Source of the DNA: Alphaproteobacteria bacterium | GTDB lineage: Bacteria > Pseudomonadota > Alphaproteobacteria > CACIAM-22H2 | DNA: 38,978 nucleotides | Direction of reading: 5' to 3' | NCBI GenBank assembly: GCA_016793045.1 | Contig: JAEUKZ010000001.1 | Coordinates: 1 to 38,978, forward strand | Notes under the pieces: generated by a model | The model's input: the letters and a program-made list of their open reading frames with translations, nothing else | Told to the model about the DNA's origin: nothing | Databases searched by the model: none | Translations under genes and position numbers: made by a program | Part shown: one piece after another, positions 7,978 through 15,183 of the stretch | Layout: each line of letters opens with the position of its first letter | Position numbering within the stretch: position 1 is the first letter of the stretch

Positions 7978-8934
7978 ATGCGTCCGATCAAGCTCCTCAA
8001 GTCGGTCCCGAAGCTGGACTATTTCCGGCATCACAAGCTCTGCTTCGCCATCTCGATCATCCTCTGCCTCGTCTCGGTCGTTTCGCTCGCGACCCGCGGT
8101 CTCAACTACGGGGTCGATTTCGCCGGCGGCATCATGATCGAGGTCCGCATGCCGACCGCCGCGAATCTCGGCGAACTCCGCCAACGGGTGAGCGCGCTCA
8201 ATGTCGGCGACGTCTCGCTGCAGGAGTTCGGTTCCGATCGCGAGATCCTGATCCGCGTCGAGCGCCAGGCCGGCGGCGAACAGGCCGAGATGGACGTGGT
8301 TCGCCGGGTGCGCGAATCGCTGGGCGAGGGCGTCGAGTACCGCCGCGTCGAGGTCGTCGGGCCGAAGGTCGGTGCGGAACTGATCCGCGGATCGATCCTG
8401 GCGGTGGCGCTGTCGCTCGTCGGCATCCTTGGCTTCATGGCTTTCCGCTACGGCTGGCAGGCCTCGGTCTCCGGGGTCATCGCGCTGCTGCACGACTGCG
8501 TGACGACGGTCGGCCTGTTCTCGGTCACCGGCCTGCAGTTCGATCTCAACACCGTCGCCGCGGTGGTGACGATCGCCGGCTTCTCGATCAACGACACGGT
8601 GGTCATCGACGACCGCATCCGCGAGAACTCGCGCAAGTTCAAGCGCATGGATTTCCGCGAAGTGGTCAATCTGAGCGTGAACCAGACCATGTCGCGCACG
8701 ATCATGACCAACGGCCTGCTGTTCCTCGCGGCGCTGGCCCTGTTCCTGTTCGGCGGTCCGGTGCTGCAGGGCCTCAACGTGGCTCTGCTGTGGGGCGTCA
8801 TCATCGGCACTTACTCGACGGTCTACGTCGCCGCGCCGCTGGAATGGTACCTGGTCGGCAAGCGCCGCAAGGCGCACGAGGCCGATGCAACCGAGCCGAC
8901 CGAACCCGGCGCACCGCAGCAGTCGCAGGGCTGA
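7978..8934 (+). CDS. secF: protein translocase subunit SecF
   Basis: Partner of SecD in proton-driven late steps of protein export. The 318-residue product has an N-terminal membrane segment, the LNYGVDFAGGIMIEVR motif (about 42-57), and a C-terminal five-helix bundle with the conserved GFSINDTVVIDDRIREN stretch near residue 200. It starts at ATG 7978, 24 bases after secD. The C-terminal tail is short and hydrophilic (HEADATEPTEPG). The NDUFAF3-like gene follows closely. Confidence 0.97.
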   Translation: MRPIKLLKSVPKLDYFRHHKLCFAISIILCLVSVVSLATRGLNYGVDFAGGIMIEVRMPTAANLGELRQRVSALNVGDVSLQEFGSDREILIRVERQAGGEQAEMDVVRRVRESLGEGVEYRRVEVVGPKVGAELIRGSILAVALSLVGILGFMAFRYGWQASVSGVIALLHDCVTTVGLFSVTGLQFDLNTVAAVVTIAGFSINDTVVIDDRIRENSRKFKRMDFREVVNLSVNQTMSRTIMTNGLLFLAALALFLFGGPVLQGLNVALLWGVIIGTYSTVYVAAPLEWYLVGKRRKAHEADATEPTEPGAPQQSQG

Positions 8935-8962
8935 AGTCCTGGGCGCGCCGCCCGGCCGCGTC

Positions 8963-9349
8963 ATGCGCGAGACGCCGACCGCTCCCGCCGGACGGCAGAT
9001 CATCGAGGCCTACGGGCCGGGCCGGATCCGCATTTCGGGCGCGATCCATCAGCGGCCGGTCATCATCCTGCCGGATGCGGTGGTCGACTGGCCGGTTGCG
9101 ACCATCGCGGACCTGAGCGTCGACAGCCTCATCGCGGTCGCATCGGTCCGTCCGCCGATCGAAATCCTCATCATCGGGTGCGGCCCGCGCATGGCCTTCA
9201 TCCGCCCCGACCTCCGGCAGGCGTTGCGCGCGTCGGGCCTGGTCGTCGATGCCATGGACACCGGGGCGGCCTGCCGGACCTACAACGTCCTTTTGGCCGA
9301 GGATCGGCGCGTCGCCGCAGCCCTGATCCCGCTGCCCGCGCAGGCCTGA
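8963..9349 (+). CDS. Mth938/DUF498-domain protein, NDUFAF3-like
   Basis: Small soluble protein of the Mth938-like family (DUF498/DUF598), to which the human complex I assembly factor NDUFAF3 belongs. From the preferred ATG at 8963 it has 128 residues (MRETPTAPAGRQIIEAYGPG). Hallmarks are the RISGAIHQRPVIILPDAVVDWPV stretch, the IEILIIGCGPRMAFI strand-loop, and the C-terminal MDTGAACRTYNVLLAEDRRVAAALIPL. An alternative ATG at 8885 lies within secF and would add 26 residues without family similarity. Its place directly behind secF is the known conserved neighbourhood of this family in alphaproteobacteria. The biochemical function is not established; a role in membrane-complex assembly is inferred from the mitochondrial relative. 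Confidence 0.88.
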   Translation: MRETPTAPAGRQIIEAYGPGRIRISGAIHQRPVIILPDAVVDWPVATIADLSVDSLIAVASVRPPIEILIIGCGPRMAFIRPDLRQALRASGLVVDAMDTGAACRTYNVLLAEDRRVAAALIPLPAQA

Positions 9350-9354
9350 ACGCA

Positions 9355-9379
9355 GACGGGGCCCCGCGTGGGCCCCGTC
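9355..9379. terminator. strong hairpin between convergent genes, likely bidirectional terminator
   Basis: GACGGGGCCC (9355-9364) and GGGCCCCGTC (9370-9379) form a perfect 10-bp stem with a 5-base loop, five bases after the stop of the NDUFAF3-like gene and 25 bases before the stop of the opposing PuuD-like gene. There is no clean T tract on either side. Confidence 0.6.
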
Positions 9380-9403
9380 GCCTCTCCGTGTTTCGTCGGT
9401 GCG

Positions 9404-10027
9404 TCAGTAGATGTTCTGCGCCGCGACCATGAAGTAGAGCATCGGGATCGAGAGCATCGTGTTGAAGCGGCTGGTGAGCATCGCCGTGCGGGCGGCAGCC
9501 TTCTTCTCGTCGGGCGTCGCATCGACCAGACCGAGCGCCTTCTTCTGGTTGGGCCAGATGATCATCCACACGTTGTAGGCCATGACGATGCCGAGCCACA
9601 TGCCGATGCCGATCGCGGCCGGGCGCCCGCCGCCGCTGCCGATGCCGAGCACCAGAGCCTGGTGGATGTAGCCGTTGAGCCAGGCGAGCAGCAGGCCGGT
9701 GATCAGAGTCGCCAGGGCGGCGTGGCGGAACCAGAACAGCGCGGTCGGCGCGATCACCTTGCTCACCGCCGGCTTCTGTTCGTCGGGGATCTTCGGCATC
9801 GACGGGATCTGGACGAAGTTGAAGTACCAGAGCAGGCCGACCCACATCACGCCGGAAAGCACGTGCAGCCAGCGCACGACGAAGGTGATCCAGGCGTAGT
9901 CGAAGGAGAGGCCGCGGCGCGCCAGCGCGACGTCGGCAATGATCAGCAGCACCACGACCAGGGCGAGGCCATAGGCGACCGCCCGTTCGAGCTTGCCCAG
10001 TCCGGCATTTTCGAGAAAGTCCAGCAT
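9404..10027 (-). CDS. PuuD-like membrane protein (urate hydroxylase N-terminal domain family)
   Basis: Integral membrane protein resembling the membrane domain of urate hydroxylase PuuD (Urate_ox_N family). It has several hydrophobic helices, for example near residues 14-34 and in the segment RWLHVLSGVMWVGLLWYFNFVQ with conserved histidine and tryptophan, followed by WFRHAALATLITGLLLAWLNG and AYNVWMIIWPNQKKAL. Canonical PuuD is about 400 residues, with a C-terminal cytochrome c domain. Here only about 207 residues are present and no CxxCH motif, so oxidation of urate by this protein alone is doubtful. ATG 10027 is preferred because GGGGG precedes it; ATG 10048 would add seven residues. No purine-catabolism genes are nearby. 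Confidence 0.75.
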   Translation of the reverse strand: MLDFLENAGLGKLERAVAYGLALVVVLLIIADVALARRGLSFDYAWITFVVRWLHVLSGVMWVGLLWYFNFVQIPSMPKIPDEQKPAVSKVIAPTALFWFRHAALATLITGLLLAWLNGYIHQALVLGIGSGGGRPAAIGIGMWLGIVMAYNVWMIIWPNQKKALGLVDATPDEKKAAARTAMLTSRFNTMLSIPMLYFMVAAQNIY

Positions 10028-10113
10028 GATCGCGCACCCCCGATTCATTTAGTTGGTCTTCGGTGCAGGATACCACGACTCGTGCGGTGCGCAATTCCGA
10101 GCTTGCGAGTGGG

Positions 10114-11376
10114 CTATTGCGGCATCGATTTGCGCAGCGATTCGATCGCGGCGGCGCCGGACCGGATCGCGCCCTCGATCGTCGCCGGCAGGCCGGTCGC
10201 GGTCCAGTCGCCGGCGAGCGCCAGATTGCGCCACGCCGTGCGTGGCGGCGGGCGCCGCGCGACCTGCACTGGTGTCTGCGCGAAGGTGGCGCGCTTTTCC
10301 TTGATCAGTCGCGACGGGGCGGGGCGGTCGGGCTCCAGCGACATCGCGCGCGCGACGTCGCGCCACAGCAGCGCGATGACTTGGTCATTGGGACGTTCGG
10401 CAAGCGCGTCGCCGGCGCTCACCGTCACGCTGACGATGTCATCGTGGACGATCAGCCATTGCGCCGTTCCGCCGACGAGTCCGAGCAGCGGCAGCCCGTC
10501 GGGCAGCTTTGCCGGCCGGCCGAGCCGGAAGTGGGCGTTGACGATCGCGCGCGCGTCGTCCGGCGCGACCAGATCGGGCACCAGGCTCGGAGCGACCGCA
10601 TGCGGCACCGCGAGCACGACCGCGTCGTCCGCATCGATCGGAATCGACCCGTCGGCGAAGTGAAGCGCGTCGGCGCGGCCCGCCGCGAAGGCGATGCGCT
10701 GCAGGCGGTGCTCGGTGCGCAGCACGGCGCCGCGGGTGCGCAGCAGGTCGAGTGCGGGGTCGACGAAGGCGCGTGACAGGCCGGCGCGCGCGACCCACGG
10801 CCGGCAGGCGGCTTCGCCGGCGAAGAACGTCTGCCGGACCATTTCCGCCATCGGCTGCGCGGCGGCTTCGCGGGGATCGGCGTTCATCACCGACGTCGCG
10901 AGCGGGTCCCAGAGCCGGCGGTAGAGTTCGCTGCCCGGCGCCAGAAACTGCGCGACCGTGTCCTCCGGTCCCGCGCGCAGGATGCCGAGTGCGTGGAGGA
11001 AGTCGGCGATGCGTGCGCCCGGCACGCGGCGCGCGCGCGCGAACACCCACCAGGGAATCCGGCCCGCATTCGGGCGCACCGTCCAGCGCTCACCGGTGGC
11101 GAGATCGAGGAAGGGGAAGGCGGCCGGCGCCACCTCGACCATGTGGGCGCGGCCGCCGACTTCATCGAGAAAGGCAAACGCGGCGCGGTTGGCCCCCATG
11201 ATGACGTGGCCGCCGTTGTCGATGACGCAGCCGAGCTTGTCGTCGAAATAGGACCGGCAGCGGCCGCCGGCCTGCGGTGCCGCCTCGTGGAGCGTCACGG
11301 CGGCACCGCCGCGTACGGCAGCCAGGGCGGCCGACAGGCCGGCGAGGCCGGCGCCGATCACGTGAACGCGCTTCAT
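10114..11376 (-). CDS. hpnE: hydroxysqualene dehydroxylase HpnE
   Basis: FAD-dependent enzyme that reduces hydroxysqualene to squalene, the precursor of hopanoid membrane lipids. The 420-residue product begins with an FAD-binding GxGxxG motif (VIGAGLAGLSAALAA, residues 5-19), then HEAAPQAGGRCRSYFDD. The C-terminal flavin-binding LALAGDWTATGLPATIEGAIRSG is typical of amine-oxidase/phytoene-desaturase-like proteins. The ATG at 11376 lies 11 bases after the hpnC stop, so the two form an operon. Squalene-hopene cyclase and other hopanoid genes are not in the window. Confidence 0.92.
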   Translation of the reverse strand: MKRVHVIGAGLAGLSAALAAVRGGAAVTLHEAAPQAGGRCRSYFDDKLGCVIDNGGHVIMGANRAAFAFLDEVGGRAHMVEVAPAAFPFLDLATGERWTVRPNAGRIPWWVFARARRVPGARIADFLHALGILRAGPEDTVAQFLAPGSELYRRLWDPLATSVMNADPREAAAQPMAEMVRQTFFAGEAACRPWVARAGLSRAFVDPALDLLRTRGAVLRTEHRLQRIAFAAGRADALHFADGSIPIDADDAVVLAVPHAVAPSLVPDLVAPDDARAIVNAHFRLGRPAKLPDGLPLLGLVGGTAQWLIVHDDIVSVTVSAGDALAERPNDQVIALLWRDVARAMSLEPDRPAPSRLIKEKRATFAQTPVQVARRPPPRTAWRNLALAGDWTATGLPATIEGAIRSGAAAIESLRKSMPQ

Positions 11377-11387
11377 CGCCGCCCTTG

Positions 11388-12242
11388 TCAGCGTCGCAGG
11401 CCGCGCGCCACGCCGACGATCAGCGCGCCGGCCTTCTCCCATTTCGACAGCGCGACGCGACCGGCGATCGGGTCGCCGCGGCGCAGCTTCGCGGCGAGGC
11501 GCTGGGCCACGCTGACGATTACCGCCGATTCCATGCGCAGGCCGCGATTGGCGACGCCGCGCGGCAGGGCGGCTGCGCGCTGGTTGAGCTGGTCGACGCC
11601 GTCGAGCACGCGATCGAGCACCGCGCGCAGCGGCGGCGTCGCGGCCGCGGCGAGCAGGGCGCGCGGCGTCAGGCCCGCCTGGGTGAGCCAGTCGAGCGGA
11701 ACGTAGAGCCGCGTGAGCTTGGCATAGTCGTCCTTGCAGTCCTGCAGGTGGTTGAGGATCTGCAGCGACGTGCATAGGGCGTCGGAGGCGGGCCACGTGT
11801 CGCGCGATTCGCCGTGGAGCTCGAGCAGGAAGCGCCCGACGGGATTGGCCGAGTAGCGGCAATAGGCGAGCAGATCGCTCCACGACCGGCACGGCCGGTT
11901 GACCGCGTCGGCCATGAAGGCCTGCAGCAGGTGGCGCGAATGCTCGACCGATAGCCCGCGTTCCTCGAAATGGCGCTTGAGGTCGAGCGCGTAGGCAAGC
12001 TCGGGCGCATCGCCTTCCGCGGCGCCACTCACCAGCGCCGCGTCGATCGCCTTGAGCCGTGCCGTCTTGGTCTCGGCATCGAGGGTCGCGGAGTCGGCGA
12101 TGTCGTCGGCGGCACGCGCCAAGCGATAGAATACGGCGACGGTCGGCCGCAGCGGCGCCGGCAGCAGCCACGAGCCGACCGGGAAATTCTCGGTCGTCGC
12201 GGTGCGGTTGGGCGGCGGGCTGGCGGCGGCGGCGGTTGTCAT
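11388..12242 (-). CDS. hpnC: squalene biosynthesis protein HpnC (hydroxysqualene synthase)
   Basis: Member of the squalene/phytoene synthase family. In the HpnCDE route it converts presqualene diphosphate to hydroxysqualene, which HpnE then reduces. The 284-residue product shows the HpnC-type N terminus ENFPVGSWLLP (about 18-28), the first aspartate-rich motif RAADDIAD (about 43-50), and the second as NHLQDCKDDYAKLTRLYVPLDWL near residue 175. ENFPVxSW and NHLQDC point to HpnC rather than HpnD. It is followed by hpnE in the same direction. The usual third member, hpnD, is not between them or elsewhere in the window. Confidence 0.88.
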   Translation of the reverse strand: MTTAAAASPPPNRTATTENFPVGSWLLPAPLRPTVAVFYRLARAADDIADSATLDAETKTARLKAIDAALVSGAAEGDAPELAYALDLKRHFEERGLSVEHSRHLLQAFMADAVNRPCRSWSDLLAYCRYSANPVGRFLLELHGESRDTWPASDALCTSLQILNHLQDCKDDYAKLTRLYVPLDWLTQAGLTPRALLAAAATPPLRAVLDRVLDGVDQLNQRAAALPRGVANRGLRMESAVIVSVAQRLAAKLRRGDPIAGRVALSKWEKAGALIVGVARGLRR

Positions 12243-12289
12243 GGTCGAGTGCGCGCGATATCTAGCACGGCAGCGGACGGTCAGGACAG

Positions 12290-13120
12290 ATGGCGGACGA
12301 TACGGATTTTTGCGCCGACCAGGTGCGGCGCTTCGACCACGACCGCTATCTGACCGCGCTGTTCGCGCCCGCCGCGGCGCGGCCGGCGCTGCTGGCGCTC
12401 TATGCCTTCAATGTCGAGGTCGCGCGGGTGCGCGAGACCGTCAGCGAGCCGCTGATCGGCCAGATCCGCCTGCAATGGTGGCGCGACGCCATCGCCGAGC
12501 TCGCCGGCGGGCGCGCGCGCAAGCATCCCGTCGTCGAAGCCCTGACGGCCGTGCTGGCGCGCGGCGTGCGGCCCGACGACTTCGAGACGCTGCTGCTCGC
12601 ACGCGAGCAAGATCTCACCGACGAGCCGCCCGCGACTCTCGCTGCGCTCGAAGCTTACGCGGAGGGAACCTCCGGCAGCCTCGCGCGCATGGCGGCGACC
12701 ATCCTTGGCGGGACCGACGCGGCGGCGCAGGAGGCGGCGCGACAGGTCGGCACCGCCTGGGCGCTCACCGGCACGTTGCGCGCGGTGCCGTTTCTCGCGC
12801 GCCAGCGCCGGAGCCGCCTGCCGGCCGATCTCGTGGCGCAGGCCGGGCTCGATATCGATGCCATGTACGAGGGACGGCCGGGGCCGCCGCTCGCGCCTGT
12901 CGCGCGGGCGATCGCCGATGCCGCAACCGCCCGGCTGGTGCATGCGCGCGCACTGCGTGCGCACCGCCATGTCCATGCCGCGCTGCTGCCGGCGACGCTC
13001 GCCGACCTGCATCTGCGCCGATTGCGGCGGCGCGGCTTCGCGCTCTTCGATCCGGCCCTGCTTCGGCCGGCCGGCGGTGCCGGGCGGCTTGTGCTCGCGG
13101 CCCTGCTGCGGCGCTACTGA
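12290..13120 (+). CDS. squalene/phytoene synthase family protein, NDUFAF6-like
   Basis: The 276-residue protein has the trans-isoprenyl-diphosphate synthase fold but not its active site. The region aligned with the first DDxxD motif reads FNVEVARVRETVSEPLIGQIRLQWWRDAI without paired aspartates, and the second (GTAWALTGTLRAVPFLARQRRSRLPADLV) also lacks them. This pattern, especially RVRETVSEPxIGQIRLQWWRD, is that of the NDUFAF6 (C8orf38) group, whose mitochondrial member helps assemble complex I subunits. Catalysis is therefore unlikely. It diverges from hpnC with only 47 bases between start codons, which may reflect shared regulation or ancestry. Start ATG 12290. The role in this organism is inferred. 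Confidence 0.82.
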   Translation: MADDTDFCADQVRRFDHDRYLTALFAPAAARPALLALYAFNVEVARVRETVSEPLIGQIRLQWWRDAIAELAGGRARKHPVVEALTAVLARGVRPDDFETLLLAREQDLTDEPPATLAALEAYAEGTSGSLARMAATILGGTDAAAQEAARQVGTAWALTGTLRAVPFLARQRRSRLPADLVAQAGLDIDAMYEGRPGPPLAPVARAIADAATARLVHARALRAHRHVHAALLPATLADLHLRRLRRRGFALFDPALLRPAGGAGRLVLAALLRRY

Positions 13121-13599
13121 AGGCGCAGCAGCGGGCCCTGTTCGGTCACCATCTGCTGGCCGTCGAGCGCCACCAGCACGACCGTGTCGGTCGGCGGCAT
13201 CTGGAGGGGATAGCACCCTGCGCTGCCGCATTCCTGGCGCGGCTCCCAGCCTTCGAGCGCCATGCGAATGAAGCCGTCACCGGTGACGTAGCGCCCCCAA
13301 TGTTGCACCTGGCCGCCCTGGGCGAAGGCCGAGGTCGAGCGGTAGGTCCCGTCGGGGTTGAACTCCAGCCGCCAGGTCTGCATCTGGCCGCCGCGGCGCG
13401 AACGATCGCGCACCGTGCCCTGCCAGACGCCGACCACCGCCGGCGACGGCGCCGCCGCGACCGCTGGCGCTGCCGCCGGGGCAGGGGGTGTCGAGGGTGC
13501 TGCGCCGCCGAAGAGCGGCGGCGGCGGGGTGGGCGGCGTGTCGGCGGCGCAGGCCGCAAGCGCAAGCACGGACAGGGCGAGGACGACGGTCGGCTTCAT
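13114..13599 (-). CDS. small lipoprotein of unknown function
   Basis: The 161-residue product begins MKPTVVLALSVLALAACAAD, a signal peptide with lipobox LAAC (Cys18). A low-complexity Pro/Ala spacer extends to about residue 55. The rest looks like a small beta-rich globular domain (VVGVWQGTVRDRS, TWRLEFNPDGTYRSTSAFAQGG, HWGRYVTGDGFIRMALEGWEP) containing two cysteines (ECGSAGCYPLQM) that could form a disulfide. The WxGT opening and repeated short strands recall lipocalin-like quality-control lipoproteins, but I do not recognise a specific family. The last codons overlap the stop of the convergent NDUFAF6-like gene. Location is predicted to be the outer membrane or periplasm. Confidence 0.75.
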   Translation of the reverse strand: MKPTVVLALSVLALAACAADTPPTPPPPLFGGAAPSTPPAPAAAPAVAAAPSPAVVGVWQGTVRDRSRRGGQMQTWRLEFNPDGTYRSTSAFAQGGQVQHWGRYVTGDGFIRMALEGWEPRQECGSAGCYPLQMPPTDTVVLVALDGQQMVTEQGPLLRLQ

Positions 13600-13698
13600 G
13601 CGGGCGCCTCCAGCTGACTTGTGCCGGCATTGTCGCCTAACGACGGCGCCGCGACCAAGCATCTTGCCCTGGCGGCCGCACCGTCGCGATACTGCGCC

Positions 13699-14946
13699 AT
13701 GGACGGCGACAGCCTCGCGTTCGATCCGCGGTCCGCCGCAGTGATGGCGGATCCGTTCCCGGCCCTCGCGCGGCTGCGGGCGCTCGATCCGGTGCACTGG
13801 AGCGCGATCCTCAAGGGATGGGTGCTGACGCGCCATCGCGATGTCCGCGCGGCACTACACGATCCACGCCTCTCGGCTGACCGCATCACCCCCTTCATGA
13901 ACGCGCTGGCGCCGGCACGCCGCGAGGCCCTCACCGGACTGGAGCGCCTGCTGTCGCGCTGGGCGGTGTTCGTCGATCCGCCGACGCATGGCCGCCTGCG
14001 CGGATTGCTCAATGCGGCATTCCGGCCGCGTGCGATCGAGGCGATGGAACCGGCGATCGCGATCGTCGTGGACGGATTGATCGACCGCATCGCCGCCCGC
14101 GCCGATCAGGCCGGGCAGGGACGCTGCAACCTGATCGCCGATTTCGCCTATCCGCTGCCGGCGACCGTGATCGCCGGGATTCTCGGCGTCCCACTGGACG
14201 ACGTCGACAGGTTCAAGGACTGGTCGGACGATCTCGCGGCCTTCGTCGGCGGCGCCCAGGCGATGCCCGACAAGTACGAGCGCGCGGCGCGCGGCATTGC
14301 CGAGATGGAGGCCTATTTCCGGGGGCTGATCGACCGCCATCGCCGCGCGGGCACATCCGGCGACCTGCTGGGCGACCTGATCGACGCCCAGCGGGGCGAG
14401 GGCCGGCTGGACGAGGACGAACTGGTGGCGACCGCGGTGCTGATCCTCTTCGCCGGGCACGAGACGACGACGAACCTGATCGGCAACGGCCTGCTGGCGC
14501 TGCTGCGCCATCCCGACCAGCTGGCGCGCCTGCGGGCGGAGCCCGGGCTGATGGAATCCGCGGTCGAGGAGATGCTGCGCTACGACGGGCCGGCGGCGAG
14601 CGTGACGCGGGTGGCGCGCGACGCGATCGAGATCGGCGGCCGACGGATCGGGCGCGGCGACCGCCTCTTCCTGATGCTCAACGCCGCCTGCCGCGATCCC
14701 GACGCCTTTGTGGAGCCCGAGCGGTTCGACATTGCCCGGCCGCCGACGACGACAAGCCTCGCCTTCGGCTATGGGATCCACTACTGCGTCGGCGCGCCGT
14801 TGGCACGGTTGGAGGCGCGGATCGCATTCGAGCGGCTGCTGGCGCGGTTCGGGACGCTCGCGCTGGCGGGCGGTCCGCTCGAGTGGACCGACAACCTGGT
14901 GCTGCGCGGCGTGCGGACGCTGGACCTGACCTTCCGTCTGGCCTGA
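13699..14946 (+). CDS. cytochrome P450
   Basis: Soluble class I-type bacterial P450 monooxygenase of 415 residues. The I-helix oxygen-binding motif AGHETTTN is at about residues 252-259, the K-helix ExxR is EEMLR near 290, and the heme loop FGYGIHYCVGAPLARLEA has the heme-thiolate Cys363. The ATG at 13699 gives a normal N terminus (MDGDSLAFDPRSAAVMADPFPALARLRAL); a GTG at 13621 in frame would add 26 unlikely residues. No ferredoxin or ferredoxin reductase gene is adjacent, so its redox partner must be elsewhere, and the substrate cannot be deduced. It stands alone, converging on trmFO across an AT-rich gap. Confidence 0.95.
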   Translation: MDGDSLAFDPRSAAVMADPFPALARLRALDPVHWSAILKGWVLTRHRDVRAALHDPRLSADRITPFMNALAPARREALTGLERLLSRWAVFVDPPTHGRLRGLLNAAFRPRAIEAMEPAIAIVVDGLIDRIAARADQAGQGRCNLIADFAYPLPATVIAGILGVPLDDVDRFKDWSDDLAAFVGGAQAMPDKYERAARGIAEMEAYFRGLIDRHRRAGTSGDLLGDLIDAQRGEGRLDEDELVATAVLILFAGHETTTNLIGNGLLALLRHPDQLARLRAEPGLMESAVEEMLRYDGPAASVTRVARDAIEIGGRRIGRGDRLFLMLNAACRDPDAFVEPERFDIARPPTTTSLAFGYGIHYCVGAPLARLEARIAFERLLARFGTLALAGGPLEWTDNLVLRGVRTLDLTFRLA

Positions 14947-14963
14947 GTGAGGCCCGATGAGGC

Positions 14964-14996
14964 GGCGCCGCCGGGCGTGGGTCGATGGCGCCTTTT
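14964..14996 (+). terminator. possible terminator after the P450 gene
   Basis: GGCGCC at 14964-14969 can pair with the identical self-complementary GGCGCC at 14987-14992, and TTTT follows at 14993-14996. The 17-base loop and short stem make it weak. It lies 18 bases after the P450 stop. Confidence 0.35.
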
Positions 14997-15035
14997 GATT
15001 CCAACCGGATACGAAACGGCATCAATGTGACGGCG

Positions 15036-15183
15036 CTTGATCAGGTCGCTGCCGGAACAATCTCCGCAGGCATCATTACGGTGTCGATATGAAGTAATTT
15101 CTGAGACGAAATAAACTATTTTTCTGTTGTATAAACAGATGTTTACGTGCAATATCTTATACAATACATCATTCTTGATCAGG
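15036..15183. repeat. AT-rich island bounded by 10-bp direct repeats
   Basis: The decamer CTTGATCAGG occurs at 15036-15045 and again at 15174-15183, the second copy overlapping the trmFO stop codon. Between them the sequence drops to about 30% G+C over roughly 15083-15180 (hand count), against about two thirds elsewhere. It contains a small stem-loop (CTGTT, five bases, AACAG at about 15124-15138). No credible gene was found inside. Confidence 0.5.

Noticed and set aside
5812-9003. A 1063-codon open frame on the minus strand
   Set aside because: It lies opposite yajC, secD and secF, is rich in Arg/Asp/His as antisense frames in G+C-rich DNA are, and has no recognisable domain.
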